Source: Coenobita brevimanus
Taxonomy: Eukaryota; Arthropoda; Malacostraca; Decapoda; Coenobitidae
Length of the DNA: 64,000 bases
Assembly: GCA_032717465.1 (NCBI GenBank)
Contig: CM064712.1
Location: 21,911,717 to 21,975,716, forward strand
Reading direction: 5' to 3'
The notes under the pieces: generated by a model
What the model saw: the letters and a program-made list of their open reading frames with translations, nothing else
Database searches by the model: none
What the model was told of the DNA's origin: nothing
Program-made: the position numbers and the translations under genes
Shown here: piece by piece, positions 12,468 to 23,316 of the stretch
How the letters are laid out: each line of letters opens with the position of its first letter
Numbering within the stretch: the stretch's first letter is position 1

Positions 12468-12634
12468 AGACCCAATCTTCAGGGTACGGGGATAACTCCA
12501 TCCCCCATCCCTTTCTCTGGACTGTCTCGTTTTAGGAACTAAAAAAAAGAGGAGGGGGTCCCTAGTCCCCTCACCTCTCCCCTTTTATTCGCCTTTTACG
12601 ACACGCAGGGAATACGGTGGCAGTATTCTTCCTA

Positions 12635-12688
12635 ACACAACCTGGCCGCAGATTAGTAGTACCACCCCATAGTGCGGCCAGATTGTGT
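12635..12688. other. 16-bp-stem hairpin at the 5' end of LINE B
   Basis: The arms ACACAACCTGGCCGCA (12635-12650) and TGCGGCCAGATTGTGT (12673-12688) are complementary at 15 of 16 positions around a 22-base loop. On the minus strand this is the very start of the LINE B transcript, upstream of the conserved CCCTGCGTGTCGTAAAAGG block. Confidence 0.7.
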
Positions 12689-12829
12689 CCCCCCCGCCCA
12701 GCCACAGAAACAAAAACAAAAAAATAAATAAAATAAATCACTGAGTTGCCAGGCAGCAACTCAGCCAGTGGTTGGCTAGAGCATGCCACATGACATTCAT
12801 ACAGGCTACCAACAAATATCATTCATATC

Positions 12830-13340
12830 ATATCGTTTATAAAGGCTTCAATATGCTTGCATACATCAGCCTTGTCACCTAATGGCGGCTCTCGATGCTG
12901 CACCATCTCTGGCAGCCTTTCTGTTCAGTCCATTATTACTGAGGTCATGCTCCATGACTTCGTCCAAGATCTTTTCTGTTTGCCTCTCGCAATCCTACCC
13001 CTGATGTTCACAATTCTCACCTTCCACACGCAGTTGTCGTCCTCCATCCACTCAGCATCCCCACACCATCTCATTCTACCCCTCCTCATCACAACACAGA
13101 TTCATTCCGGTCCCGTCCTTCTTCTCAACTCTTCAGTCGCCACCCCGAACCCCCCCAGGCCTTGCATCCAAGGATGCACTACATATCCATCTAATCATTG
13201 TTATTTCTGTACATTTGAGCCCTTGAATATCTCACTACCATACAGCATTACATCCCAACACATGCGACACACAAAGATCTCTGAGTGTAAGGAGTGGCAT
13301 CAGCTCCCAGAACTCCCCCCCCCTCCCTCCCTCCCCCAGT
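12830..13340 (-). mobile_element. LINE C copy 1 (RT C-terminal part and 3' end)
   Basis: The element's 3' end lies at the low-coordinate side (TTTATAAAGGCTTCAATATGCTTGCATACATC...). The same sequence begins the copies at 25366, 28556, 43455 and 43660. Upstream, the minus strand encodes the LINE C C-terminus (MIRWMC-type and GHVERMEDD-type segments), here badly decayed and 5'-truncated near a C-rich run at 13310-13335. Confidence 0.7.
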
Positions 13341-13599
13341 TATGGACCATAATGAGAAAAATATTTCTTGAAGTACGGTAGCTAATCAGTACAAGTTGAT
13401 ACATTTTCACAGGTTGCCTATAGCTAATGTTTATATACGTAAGTCCTGTTTTTTACTTCCGGTTGTTGTTGTTCATCCCCAGTCTGCCTGGTTAAGCAGA
13501 CCCATCAACCACAGCCACCCCTGGAGGGTTTCCTTGAGCTAGACAGCCCCTCGCCACAGGAAGGGACGGGGAAAAATGTGAAGGTTTGGTCTTTCATTG

Positions 13600-13906
13600 G
13601 ATGCCGCATTGGTGTCTCTCCAGCTGGTTAACAGGGACACTGTAGCAGGCTCCACATCACCCTGTTATTAGGTTATGTGGTTACCACCCACCATTGTGAA
13701 TGTTTTGGGGGTTACAGGAAAGCATTAGGCTTGCCACTCAGTGTAGAGCTTCCTGAAGTGAAAAGTAGAGTAATAAAATTTTAAGTGACAAGAAGGATGG
13801 AAAAAATAGGAAGAGAGGAAGGCAGATGAGAAAAAGAATGATAAAAGGTGAAGGTAGGGAGCACTACATCAAGTGAACAGATGATAGTCACCACCACCTA
13901 CCACCT
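13600..13906 (-). mobile_element. Element D copy 1 (non-autonomous, LINE-A-related), diverged
   Basis: The high-coordinate end, GGTCACCACCACCTACCACC-like (13885-13906), and the CACTACATCAAGTGA motif match the complete element D copy at 15843-16225. The middle shares GGTTACCACCCA and GGCTTGCCACTCAGTGTA-like sequence. The LINE-A-like tail end is lost or strongly diverged here, so this copy is older. Confidence 0.6.
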
Positions 13907-13936
13907 TAACTAATGGTAATTGTCATATGTATCACC

Positions 13937-14299
13937 TTTTTTTTTTTTTTTTTTTTTTTTATGTGTCCGACTCTGGGCAAAGGCTCAGGGCTTATTTCTT
14001 AGGGGCAGTCACCTATCCCAAGGCCCAGTAGTCCTCCTACACCTCCACATGTCACCACTTCGGCGCTAACACCCACCGTCCATACTGAATACATGCTAGG
14101 GCTGTCTCATACAGGACTGGTGTATTGGTATTAGCGGGGGTATTTTTACGACATGTCAGCGGGTCATCTGGTAGATCAGGAAAGTCTGCCTTTTAGGAAA
14201 TTCAAATCCTTAAACTGTTCCCTGCCCCAGCCGGGATTCGATCCTGGGTCCATTAGGACTGCAGGCCGCCTCTCTACCGATTCAGCCACCGCCTCCCCC
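13937..14299 (-). repeat. SINE-1 (tRNA-derived), minus-strand copy with poly(T)
   Basis: It starts with a 24-T run (13937-13960), the complement of the SINE poly(A) tail. At the other end the complement reads GGCTGAATCGGTAGAGAGG (A-box-like) and GGATCGAATCCCGG (B-box-like), giving an approximately 360-bp full-length element. Compared with the 8889-9207 copy the body is colinear and similar throughout. Confidence 0.85.
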
Positions 14300-14814
14300 T
14301 GAGCCATTAAAGGCTCCTAAATATTTACGTGAATACCTTGTGAACGACCACATTAATTTTTTTTTTTTTTCGCCTTTATGACTGACAGTTCATTGTTGTA
14401 ATAAAAGTATATAAACAAAAAAAATACCGATGTTTAATTTAAAATATTCGTTACTGCTATGGCTTAGTAAAGGAAATATTCAATATGTATTGGATCAGGT
14501 TATAAATATTACCCCTCCCCCCTCGTTGAGCTGCCGTGTAACCTGCAGTTTAGGCTTTGCTCACAGTGATAAAGATGTTGTCTTGTGTCATTGCCTTTAC
14601 AGTAATTAGCTTCCTAAGTAATTCTCCAGTATGATTCATGGGTTGTGGAGAACCTCCCATTCAAAGTACACTACTGAGGTTTCTAAAATGGACATAAGAA
14701 GCTAATTCATATGTTGGGTGTAAGTTTACCATCATTCAGCTTGCTATTCTACCGTCCACTCACTTTATAAAGCTTGCCTAGCTTGTACTGCATTTTGTAT
14801 GTTATTTCTTGAAT
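14300..14814. other. Unannotated stretch
   Basis: AT-rich sequence with short T-runs and A-runs (14357-14370, 14418-14425). No coding potential or repeat was recognised. Confidence 0.5.
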
Positions 14815-16855
14815 ATGTGCAGTAGGTGGAGAGAACACTTTATGGAACTGTTAAACATAGAGAATGAGAGTAACACTAATATAAGTGACCGGGGAGTGGC
14901 TGGGAGAAGGGAGATAAGAAGGTAGGAAGAGATCAGTAGGATGGAAGTACTGGAAGCAATGACGAAAGTCAGAAAGGGGAAAGCCCTAGGAATTAATTAT
15001 GTGTGTGGTGAAATGCTGACGTGCGGTGGAGATATAGTAGTGGAGTGGATATGGAAGATATGGAGGTTGTCCTAGGAGGAAGGTAGAGTCCCGGAGGATT
15101 GGAAGTCAGGTATAATCATTCCTCTGTTCAAAGGAAAAGGGGAAAGAGAAGTGTGTGGTAATCATAGGGGCATTTGTCTTCTAGTGTAATAGGAAAAGTC
15201 TGTGGTAAGATACTTACTGGCAGAGATAGGGAAATAACAAAGGAATTAGATGAAGAAGAATGGGGAGGTATCAGGAAGGGAAGTGGTTGTGTAGATCAGA
15301 TATTCATGCAGAGATGTTTAATGGAAAAGTTTCTAGAGAAGGGAAAGAAGTTCTATGCTGCCATCATGGATTTGGGGAAAGCATAAGACAGAGTGGTTAG
15401 AAAAGGAATGTGGAAAATATTGAAAATATTTGCTATAAACCTATGGGGGCACTAGGGCTGCAGTGTGTGTGAATGGTAAACTGAGTACATTTTTCTGTCT
15501 GAATGATGTATTGAAACAGCGATGTGCCATGTTTCCATGGTTGTTCAGTTTGTTTATGAAGGGAGTTATAAGAGATTGAAGGTAGGGCAGTGGATGTTGG
15601 AGCACCCCGAATGAGAGAGGGCAATGTCTGGAAACTTCCTGTTCTGTTATTGGCAGATGATACCAGTACTGTATTGTTAAGTGAAGACAGAAAGGAACTG
15701 CAAGGCTTGGTGATTGGGTTTGGGAGAGTATGCAAGAAACAGAATCTAAAGGTGAATGTAGGGAAGGGTAAAGTTGTGGTCTTCGAGAGAAATGAAGCCA
15801 CTGAATGCACAGTGAGGCTGGATAATGAGGAAATGGAAAAATCTATCTATCTATCTAACTATCTACCTATAGCTAGACACCATAGTTCTGTAAGGGGTGG
15901 TCAGTATTCTCTGAGTTAGTTGTTTTATGAGGAGGGGCATTAACCCTCCACCAACCCACTTGTTGACACATGGGGAACACATATGGGTTGGTTATATGGT
16001 TACCACCCAGCATTATAAATGGTTTCCTGGCTTACAGGAAACCATTTGGCTTGTCACTGAATGTAAAGCCACATGAAAAGGAAAGAATAGTAATAAAAGG
16101 TGACAGAAGAGATGGGAGAAATTGGAAGAGAAAGAGCTGACACAGAAAAAGAGTGATTAGGGTGAAGGAAGAAATAGGTGCACTACATCAAGTGAGTGGA
16201 TGATGGTCACCACCACCTACCACCTAAATGGAAAAATGTGAGAGCATCTAAGTGCGTGGGTGGCGTGATGAGTAAAGATCAAAGTTTGGGGGATGGAGTG
16301 CTTGAATGGGCAAAACAGGCAAGAAGGGTTGCTGGTTCCGTGAAAGCTGTGATAAGAAATAGGGAAGTGAGCATGGAAGTAAAAAAGTTGCTGAATGACA
16401 GTACTGTGATACCAACTCCAACGTATGGCAGCAAAGCTTGGACCTTGCTGGCAGGACACAAATCAAGAGTGAGAGCAGTGGAAATGAGTTAGTGTTTGAG
16501 GGGAGTATGTGGAGTTATATGGAGAGACAGACTGACAAATGAGGAAGTGAAGGAGCATTGTGGTGTAGATGTGGATGTGACAGAAAACATTAGGAGAAAT
16601 ATATTGAGGTGGTTTGGCATGTGGAAAGGATGGAGAGTGAGAGGCTAACTAGGAGAGTGTATGTGAATGAGGTGGAGTGGGGGAGAGGGAGGAGGAGACC
16701 GAGGATGAGATGGAGGGATGGAGTAACATGCTGTATGATAGTGGGGGTTGTAAGATTGGGGAGGAGCAGTGAAAAGGCAGTGGACAGTTTGACATGAGGA
16801 AGATTTATTTGTGGCCACCCCTTATGGGATTAAGGCGTCTGGCTATAGACAGATA
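14815..16855 (+). mobile_element. LINE A copy 2 (plus strand, decayed, interrupted by element D)
   Basis: RT-coding fragments on the plus strand include GSGCVDQIFMQRCLMEKF (15280-15330), a decayed motif-A region IMDLGKA (near 15370), LADDTSTVLLSED (near 15650) and the C-terminal WHVERMESERLTRRVYV (16613-16670). The 3' end TATGGGATTAAGGCGTCTGGC and a GATAG tail are at 16820-16855. Multiple stops and frame changes are present. The copy is split at 15842/16226 by element D, with a 12-bp target duplication. Confidence 0.85.
15843..16225 (-). mobile_element. Element D copy 2: LINE-A-tailed non-autonomous element with 12-bp TSD
   Basis: Flanked by AAATGGAAAAAT at 15831-15842 and 16226-16237, a perfect 12-bp target duplication, inside LINE A copy 2. 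In minus orientation it starts AGGTGGTAGGTGGTGGTGAC and ends in sequence similar to the LINE A 3' end followed by a (TAGA)n tail at 15843-15870. It contains no RT-coding sequence. Its CCAACCCAC...GTTA-rich block resembles the LINE A 5' untranslated region at 36680-36720. It looks like an internally deleted LINE A derivative moved by LINE A machinery. Confidence 0.8.
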
Positions 16856-16999
16856 GTCATACTTTTTCTGCATACGTGTCATTCCTGGTATACCCTAACT
16901 TATAGCTACAGGTATTATGCACAAGGCACTTGTGAATAAAGAAGAGTCAGTGTACAGTCAAAGAACAGCTATCTTTTCAGTTCTGTCTGAAGAAAATTT

Positions 17000-17865
17000 C
17001 TATCTATCTATCTTTCTAGTCAGGTGCCTCAATCGCGTAAAGGGTGGCTACAGACAGGTCGCTTCCATGTCGCCCTGTCCCCTTCCATTTCATTGCCCTC
17101 CCCCATATACCTCTCCACCTCCCTCTTTCATATACCTCTCCACTCTATCTCTCCATCTCATCCTCGGTCTCCCCCTCCCTCTCCCTCCCTCCACCTCACT
17201 CACATACACCCTCTCGTTAGTCTCTCACTCTCCATCCTCTCCACGTGACCAAACCACCTCATTCTATCACATCACATCCACACCACAATGCTCCTTCACT
17301 TCCCCATTTGTCAGACTGTCTCTCCATGTAACTCCACAGGCTCCTCTCAAATAACTCATTTCCACTGCTCTCACTCTTGACTTGTGTCCTTCCAACAAGG
17401 TCCAGGCTTCGCTTTCATGTTAGAGTTGGTATCAGAATATTGTCATGCTTTAACTTTTTTTATACTTCCATGCTCACTTCCTTATTTCTTATCACTGCCT
17501 ACAAAGAACCAGCAATCTTTCTTCCCTGTTGTCCCCTTTCATGGACTTCGTCCTCTAAACTTCCATCCTTACGCATCACACTACCGAAGTACTTAAATGC
17601 ACTCACATTTTCCATTCCCACACCATCCAACCCCACTGTGCATTCAGTGACTTCATTTTTCTTGAAGACAATAACTTAACTCTTCCCTACATTCACCTTT
17701 AAATTCTGTTTCTTACGCACTCTCTTAAACTCATTCACCAAGCCTTGCACTTCCCCTTCGTCCTCACTTAACATCCACTACCCTACTTTGTATCTATTTT
17801 ATAACTCCATCCAGATACAGATTGAAGAACCATGGAGACACGACACATTCTTATTTCGTCCACTG
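17000..17865 (-). mobile_element. LINE A copy 3 (minus, 5'-truncated)
   Basis: It starts with a TATCTATCTATC tail and CAGGTGCCTCAATCGCGTAAAGGGTGG (family 3' end) and runs through the complement of the RT C-terminal region to the complement of SPWLFNLY-type sequence near 17840. Frames are broken. It ends where a hAT-type element begins at 17866; sequence after the hAT does not continue the LINE, so the LINE had probably already been truncated about there. Confidence 0.75.
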
Positions 17866-18537
17866 CAATGCTGGGAACGCTACTAATAAAAAGTAGCGGC
17901 GCTCCCATTCCCGTTACCAGCTCGAAAAGTAGTGGCGTTACTGGTTGCGCTACTTGATACGAAATGTAGCGGCGCTCCCGCTACTTTAGATAAGAAAAAG
18001 ATACACGAAGGAAAGGTTAACAAAAATCTGTGATATAGCAATACACTATATACTGTTCTGATAATATGAGTCAGTCTGAGTGGTTATGTTGTGTACCAGT
18101 AATGTCAGTATATACTTATACTGAGCAAAGAAAAAATCATATACATGTAGGTGTCACTTTATTGAAGCTTAGAGCCGAAGGTACAGGAAAAAGCTATTTA
18201 CTGTATAATGTAACAAATGTTCTTTTACATTGTCACTCAGTATACCTACTGAAAGTATTATACGTGAATAAAAGGCAAAAAAATGTGGCCTACCATTGAT
18301 ACATATTATATAGATTTATTATATTTTCAGTGATACCTATTTAAGATATTTAAGAAAACGAAAGTAAAAATGAACTGGGGCTTTCTTTTATAGGCTATTT
18401 ATACAATAGCAATGTTTGTTTTTTTTCATTAAATTAAACTGAAAGCAACATACTGTTACGAAATAATGAAGTAGTAAGAATTAGTCTGAAAGAGAGAGTT
18501 GAGGGAGAGAGCGGGAGTTAGAGACGGGGATAGTTAG

Positions 18538-18610
<73 letters not shown>

Positions 18611-19166
18611 GCCTACATCTAGCTGACATCCTTATTTATCTTTACTTAATTTAAATAATAGATAATTAACTAGCAAATTCCTGTCAATTATTGCACATTA
18701 CTAATAAATAATAATCAATAAATTACTGATGTAATGTAAAACCAACATCATTAATTGACAGCATTGACGAAAGTATTATTTTTCGTCATTAATAAATACA
18801 TCCAAACCGTCGGCATATCTGTATGTACTCACCGACTCCAGAGCTATATTCGTCACATGAGGAGCAAGGAGCACACACACCACAAAGCCAGTCAGGAGAC
18901 AGGACGTGTGTGCTGGGCATTCCCCAGGTCCTGTCCTCCCCACTTACTGTTTTTTAATCAGCCCATACCCCACTGACCGGGCTAATGTATGGCCTGGCCT
19001 GCACTATATGTGCGGGAATCTATCAATCAATCAATCAGCAAGGAGCGCGGTAACGCGAGAATACGGCCAAAAAGTGGCGGCGCTCTCAGTTCCGCTACTA
19101 GCTAAAAAAAGTAATGGCGTTACCACCATCGCTATTAAAATAGTAGCGGCGCTATTCCCAGCTTTG
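17866..19166. mobile_element. Non-autonomous hAT-type DNA element (1.3 kb)
   Basis: Terminal inverted repeats: the left starts CAATGCTGGGAACGCTAC and the complement of the right end reads CAAAGCTGGGAATAGCGCC. Flanking 8-mers GTCCACTG (17858-17865) and ATCAACTG (19167-19174) match at 6 of 8, as expected for an ageing 8-bp hAT duplication. Subterminal GTAGCGGCGCT motifs are repeated at both ends (17905, 17950, 19075, 19142). No transposase-like ORF is present inside. A (TG)n tract sits at 18541-18609. Confidence 0.72.
18541..18609. repeat. (TG)n microsatellite
   Basis: About 34 uninterrupted TG units, inside the hAT-type element. Confidence 0.97.
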
Positions 19167-19174
19167 ATCAACTG

Positions 19175-20404
19175 GCACAATACAATGAAAATCCCATCTC
19201 ATGTACAGTATGTTTCAGATGGTTTGATTTTTCTGCTATGTATCAGTCAAACTTTAGAAAGATATTTATGCCTTTCTGTACATGCAGAGCAGAAGGTTAG
19301 GTTTTGGAACCCCTATACAGAGGGAGTCACTGTATGCGCAAAGAAATGGGTTAGTTTCTGGAACCACTGTATACGGTATTGCTTTAAAAAGAACAAGACA
19401 AAATATCCTCAAGAAATCCCATTAAAACATCTTTGGACACTATTTCTGTTCTGTTATCCACAAACTCTACACTTGGACAACTGGAAGGCAGAGTGTGGTG
19501 TTGCTGTTTACTTAGATTTCTGCAACTTTTGGTTATGTTTCTCAAGTAAAGTAATCCAGATATTTCTTCTCACTTACTGTTTGACATTAGAATGGAGTGT
19601 TATGCTTCAGGTGAGTGTCGAGAGAGCAGTTGGATCTTGGATGTCTGATGTACAGTACAAGTCATCCATCAGGCAATGCAGCAGAGGAGCTGGTGTGGAC
19701 CGTGCTGAGCCTACCTATAAGGTAAGGTTGTGGCATGATTCATATTTTCAAGCTGTGCCTCCTGGCTGTGTGTGCATAATGTGCTATACAGTGCTATCAG
19801 GTTCGTTGATACAGTATGCTGGTCTGATGGCCACTGATGTTCCAGGTCCACAGCTGAAGTCACATCACTGAAATAGATGCATCAGCAGTGTGATCTTCAG
19901 GCAGTTGTTTGAGCTATAAACGCCAAGTGTGGTCGTGAGAGAGTTCACACTTTGTGGTGTTGCCTGGAAGAATACCTGATATAATTTTTTGAGGACATGC
20001 TATTAGAAGCACCTTATGCATGTCATATAAAAATTCTGAACCATTAATGTATTGTAAGAGTGAAATCTGGATAAAATATTTATGTTGATAGATTATGGTA
20101 TACTATAATGCTGCAAATGTGTGTAGAAATCAGACATGGGGAAGATTGAAGAATGTAGTGGTCATTTTTATCCATATGTTACTAATGGTTTAGTAATCAT
20201 GATTTTTATATTGACAGTTATGATCCAGTATTAGTGAGCTGTGTTGATATCTTGTGTTTAGGGTTAATATATATTTTTTGACATGACATTGATGTTGGCT
20301 ATTTATCATGTTACATGTAAATAGTAAGATGGGCAGTTAGGTGAAGTAGAGTGGAGAACCGACAGAGTTTGGCAGGTATTAAGAGAACTCGGAAGGATGA
20401 TGTA
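19175..20404. other. Unannotated stretch
   Basis: No family was recognised. A plus-strand ORF crosses from the hAT element into this region (to 19871) but resembles nothing known. Potential plus-strand splice donors (AAG/GTAAGG at about 19720) are seen without a supporting protein match. Confidence 0.4.
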
Positions 20405-21058
20405 ATGGAGGTGATTAAGGGAGCACTAGATATGAAGTCAGAGAGTGAGGAAATAATTGTGGAACCACAAGTGAAGTGTGAGAGGGTTTAGTGAAGAGAT
20501 AGTTGTAGAACCAGATGTGAAGATAGAGGTTGGGGTGACTGAGACTAACCAAGACACACTCACCCTTTCAGGTAAAGTCGAGAAGTTCAAATGTCTGGAG
20601 TGTGGCAAACTGTTCCCGTGTAAGAGCCAACTCACCCGACATGCGGTAGTTCATTACGTAGCGAAGGAGTTCATGTGCAATGTGTGTGGTAAACTGTTTA
20701 GCCAGAAATCTCATCTGACGGGGCATTTGGATATACATTCAGGAGTGATGGAGTTCAAGTGTAGTGAATGTGATAAAGTGTTATTCATTCAGGAGTGAAG
20801 GAGTTCAGGTGTCATTATTGTGGTAAAAATTTAATTTGAAAAGTAACCTCACTAAGCACCTACTTATTCATTCAAGGGAGAAGAAGTTCAAGTGTAACGA
20901 CTGTGGTAAGCTGTTTCATACCAAGGGCAACCTCACCCAGCACTCACAGACTCGTTCAGAGGTGAAGTTCAAGTGTGATATATGTGGTAAACTATTTAGT
21001 CACAAAGGTATCCTCACCCATCACTTACTGGTTCATTCAGGAGTAAAGAAGTTTTAGG
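20405..21058 (+). pseudogene. C2H2 zinc-finger sequence, decayed
   Basis: The plus strand encodes a row of C2H2 fingers: CLECGKLFPCKSQLTRH, CNVCGKLFSQKSHLTGH, a third cut after CSECDKVL, CHYCGK with a stop after it, CNDCGKLFHTKGNLTQH and CDICGKLFSHKGILTHH, plus a degenerate last finger after a stop at 21056-21058. Such fingers bind DNA. Linkers are HSGVKEF-like rather than the canonical TGEKP. Just upstream an acidic 11-residue segment, SEEIIVEPQVK, is followed by a near repeat, SEEIVVEPDVK, in another frame. Lesions are a deletion inside finger three, a frame change at about 20795, a stop in finger four, and mutated zinc ligands. It is either a dead gene or retrocopy, or, less likely, the last exon of a diverged gene; no introns are seen. 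Confidence 0.7.
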
Positions 21059-21256
21059 GTGATTAGTATGGCAAATTGTTTCAAAAGAATACACCCAGGC
21101 ATGTTACCTTGCACCGGTCAAGGAGCATTGGTGTCTTGAATGTGATGTGGTGTTGTGACAGGAGCTCTAAGAAATGTCGTTTAATTATATGGTAGGATTT
21201 TTTTTCCTGTTTAATACCCTATTTAAAAACACTCATTCTTTCAGTCTGTAGTAGTA

Positions 21257-22129
21257 TAGTAGACCCTTGCTTTACTGTACCCCACTAGACTGCATATTGG
21301 ATTTAACGAGCACTTTGAGGTCCCTAGACAAATCATCATACACACCGGATACCATCTGGTAAATGGGAAAAACCATGTGGACCTGCCGGACAACTCTGCG
21401 CCCACCAGACACTTTTTTTTTTTTTTTTTGCCGTTAACTTATGCTGTACATTACCTGAGGCGCATAATGCAGGCCTACCAGATTGTTTCCCCTGTCCGGA
21501 GTGACCCAGAATGCAGTTACCAGTGCTGGCAGTGGTATTTTCAACCTGCATCCACTCACTTGATGTAGTGCTGCCTACTTCTTCCTTAGCCTTTATCATT
21601 CTTTTTGTGTGCCTGCCCTTCTCTCCTCCTATATCTCCCATCTTTCCTGTCACTTCTTGTTGCTCTTCTTTCCTTTACAGGTGGCTTTACATTGAGTGAC
21701 AAGCCAAATGGTTTCCTGTACACCAAGAAACCATTTACAACGCTGGGTGGTAACCATATAACCAAACCATACGTACACCCTACGTGTCAACAAGTGGGTT
21801 GGTGGAGGGTTAGTGTCCTTCCCCGTAAAACCAATAACTCAAGGTCAAGTGGCCACCCCTTATGGGATTATGGCGTCTGGCAATAGATAGATAGATAGAA
21901 TAAGCTAGTCATGATGTGCTATGACGAGGGTGTGAAAGTATGATCCGCTTAAGTGTAGAATGTGTATAGTTTTCCTTTTTAGTACTGAAATATGCTATTT
22001 CACTCAATTATTTTCCCTTGTGTGCCTGAAATCCCACTTGAGGGGGGGACCATCAAACTTACTGGATTATCAGCTTTATCAGATTGGGTTTGTCCTCAGT
22101 TGATCCTGTGTACTGTAGAGGGTCTACTG
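21257..22129. mobile_element. Putative pogo/Tigger-like MITE containing element D
   Basis: The left end reads TAGTAGACCCT after TA (21255-21256); the right end reads AGGGTCTACTG before TA (22130-22131), whose complement is CAGTAGACCCT. The match covers 10 of 11 positions, with TA on both sides as pogo elements use. There is no transposase ORF. The interior holds a T-run at 21413-21429 and a complete-looking element D at 21546-21898. The assignment rests on short ends only. Confidence 0.5.
21546..21898 (+). mobile_element. Element D copy 3 (plus strand)
   Basis: It begins near CATCCACTCACTTGATGTAGTGC, passes GTGGCTTTACATTGAGTGACAAGCC and GGTTGGTGGAGGGTTAGTG, and ends GGCCACCCCTTATGGGATTATGGCGTCTGGCA-type sequence with a GATAGATAGATAGA tail (21884-21898). 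That end is the same 3' terminus and tail as LINE A, but the part before it is the element D body, not RT. Confidence 0.75.
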
Positions 22130-22131
22130 TA

Positions 22132-22918
22132 TGTGTAATGTGCTCAAGCTGATATGTGAACTTTGGAGACCACTGTATAACAAGTCATATGTTGTGTGTG
22201 TCTGCAGATACTCTTTCAGATTTAATAGTGTTTTTTACCCTGTTTTAATATGTTTTTTACCATGTTTTAACAGTGTTTTTTCCATGTTTTAAGTGTTTTT
22301 TCCAAGCACACCTACCTCACTGCAAACAATATTGACATAATAAGTAAGTTACATACTGTAGCAGAAGTCCATGTATAAATCTTTTATCACGTTTTTCCAG
22401 GGCCACCTGTCATTCATTTTATGAGAGATTAAAAAGTACCAGTATTAAGAAATCTTAAATTTTGAATGCTACATGAGGATGGAAGCTATTGAATGTATCC
22501 ATGTGAAGAAATCAGAAATTCCAAATGGTGATGTCAACTGTTATTGTATATATGTTTTTCATTAGCAAGTGACATCTCAAAGTCATAAAATGTATTCAAA
22601 AGAAAATGCTACAAGTGTTTTACTGCTAACACTCACACAGGAGTGAAACGTGGCACTGAGTGACAAAGAAATTTCTACGGTACAATTCTCAGAACAGCTG
22701 CAGGCATCAGTAGGATGGATGGTGTAAATAATGGAGCAATTCATGAGCATTTTAGAATGGAGGAGAGGGTGACGGGAGGGAGGTGTGAAATAACGTGAAT
22801 GGATAAAAAGAAATATACAGTATTGGGTTGGTATGGACATAAACAAAGAGAGTGAAGCAGTACAGTCATTCCCCAACTTGTGCACAGTCATCTCTCATGG
22901 ATTTAACTTATGTGATGC
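22132..22918. other. Unannotated stretch
   Basis: AT-rich sequence with repeated GTTTTTTACC/ATGTTTTAA motifs at 22230-22300. A 102-codon minus-strand ORF at 22583-22891 has no recognisable domain. I report nothing further here. Confidence 0.4.
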
Positions 22919-23033
22919 TACAGGCTCTATGGTGCTATGAGCTCTATGGTGCTACAAGCTCTATGGTGCTATGAGCTCTGGTGCTACAAACTGATGGTGC
23001 TATGAGCTCTATGGTGCTACAAGCTCTAACTTG
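22919..23033. repeat. Minisatellite, ~17-bp unit
   Basis: Tandem copies of CTATGGTGCTAYRAGCT: the unit alternates GCTATGAGCT and GCTACAAGCT, giving a higher-order 34-bp period, with one shortened unit around 22977-22995. Confidence 0.85.
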
Positions 23034-23073
23034 CACACTGACACTCATTAGGGCCTGTAACAACAGAAATACC

Positions 23074-23076
<3 letters not shown>

Positions 23077-23152
<76 letters not shown>

Positions 23153-23172
23153 ACCAGCTTTTTTTTTTTTTT
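23077..23172. repeat. (TC)n microsatellite followed by poly(T)
   Basis: About 36 TC units at 23077-23148, then a short spacer and a T-run at 23159-23173. Confidence 0.95.
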
Positions 23173-23310
23173 TAATAGTTCAAGACCCTGTCCCACAAAC
23201 TTTGGAACTAAGTAGGCAAAGAGGAAATGATTGTATCGCGTTTGAGCCTTCCCTGTACACGTCCTAGGTTATTATTAAAACTTCCAAATACTGTGCCACT
23301 ATTAGCATTG

Positions 23311-23316
23311 TTTATT
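23311..23316 (-). promoter_or_regulatory. Candidate polyadenylation signal for the SLC5-like gene
   Basis: TTTATT on the plus strand is AATAAA on the minus strand, about 0.58 kb after the stop codon at 23898-23900. It is one of a few possibilities in AT-rich sequence. Confidence 0.25.

Larger units (their letters stand above)
9212..12690 (-). mobile_element. LINE B copy 1 (RTE-like non-LTR retrotransposon, near full-length)
   Basis: This copy is about 3.4 kb on the minus strand. Its 3' tail is CTATCTATATACCTAGG at 9219-9238, and a second copy at 44979-46719 ends the same way. The body encodes an apurinic-type endonuclease followed by a reverse transcriptase. The 5' end has a strong hairpin at 12635-12688 and shares a short conserved block with the 5' end of LINE A (about 12580-12632 against 36706-36762). 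Length, one long ORF and a short microsatellite tail fit the RTE superfamily; the exact clade is inferred. Confidence 0.85.

Noticed and set aside
18906..19871. 321-codon plus-strand ORF
   Set aside because: It crosses the right boundary of the hAT-type element and resembles no protein; probably chance.
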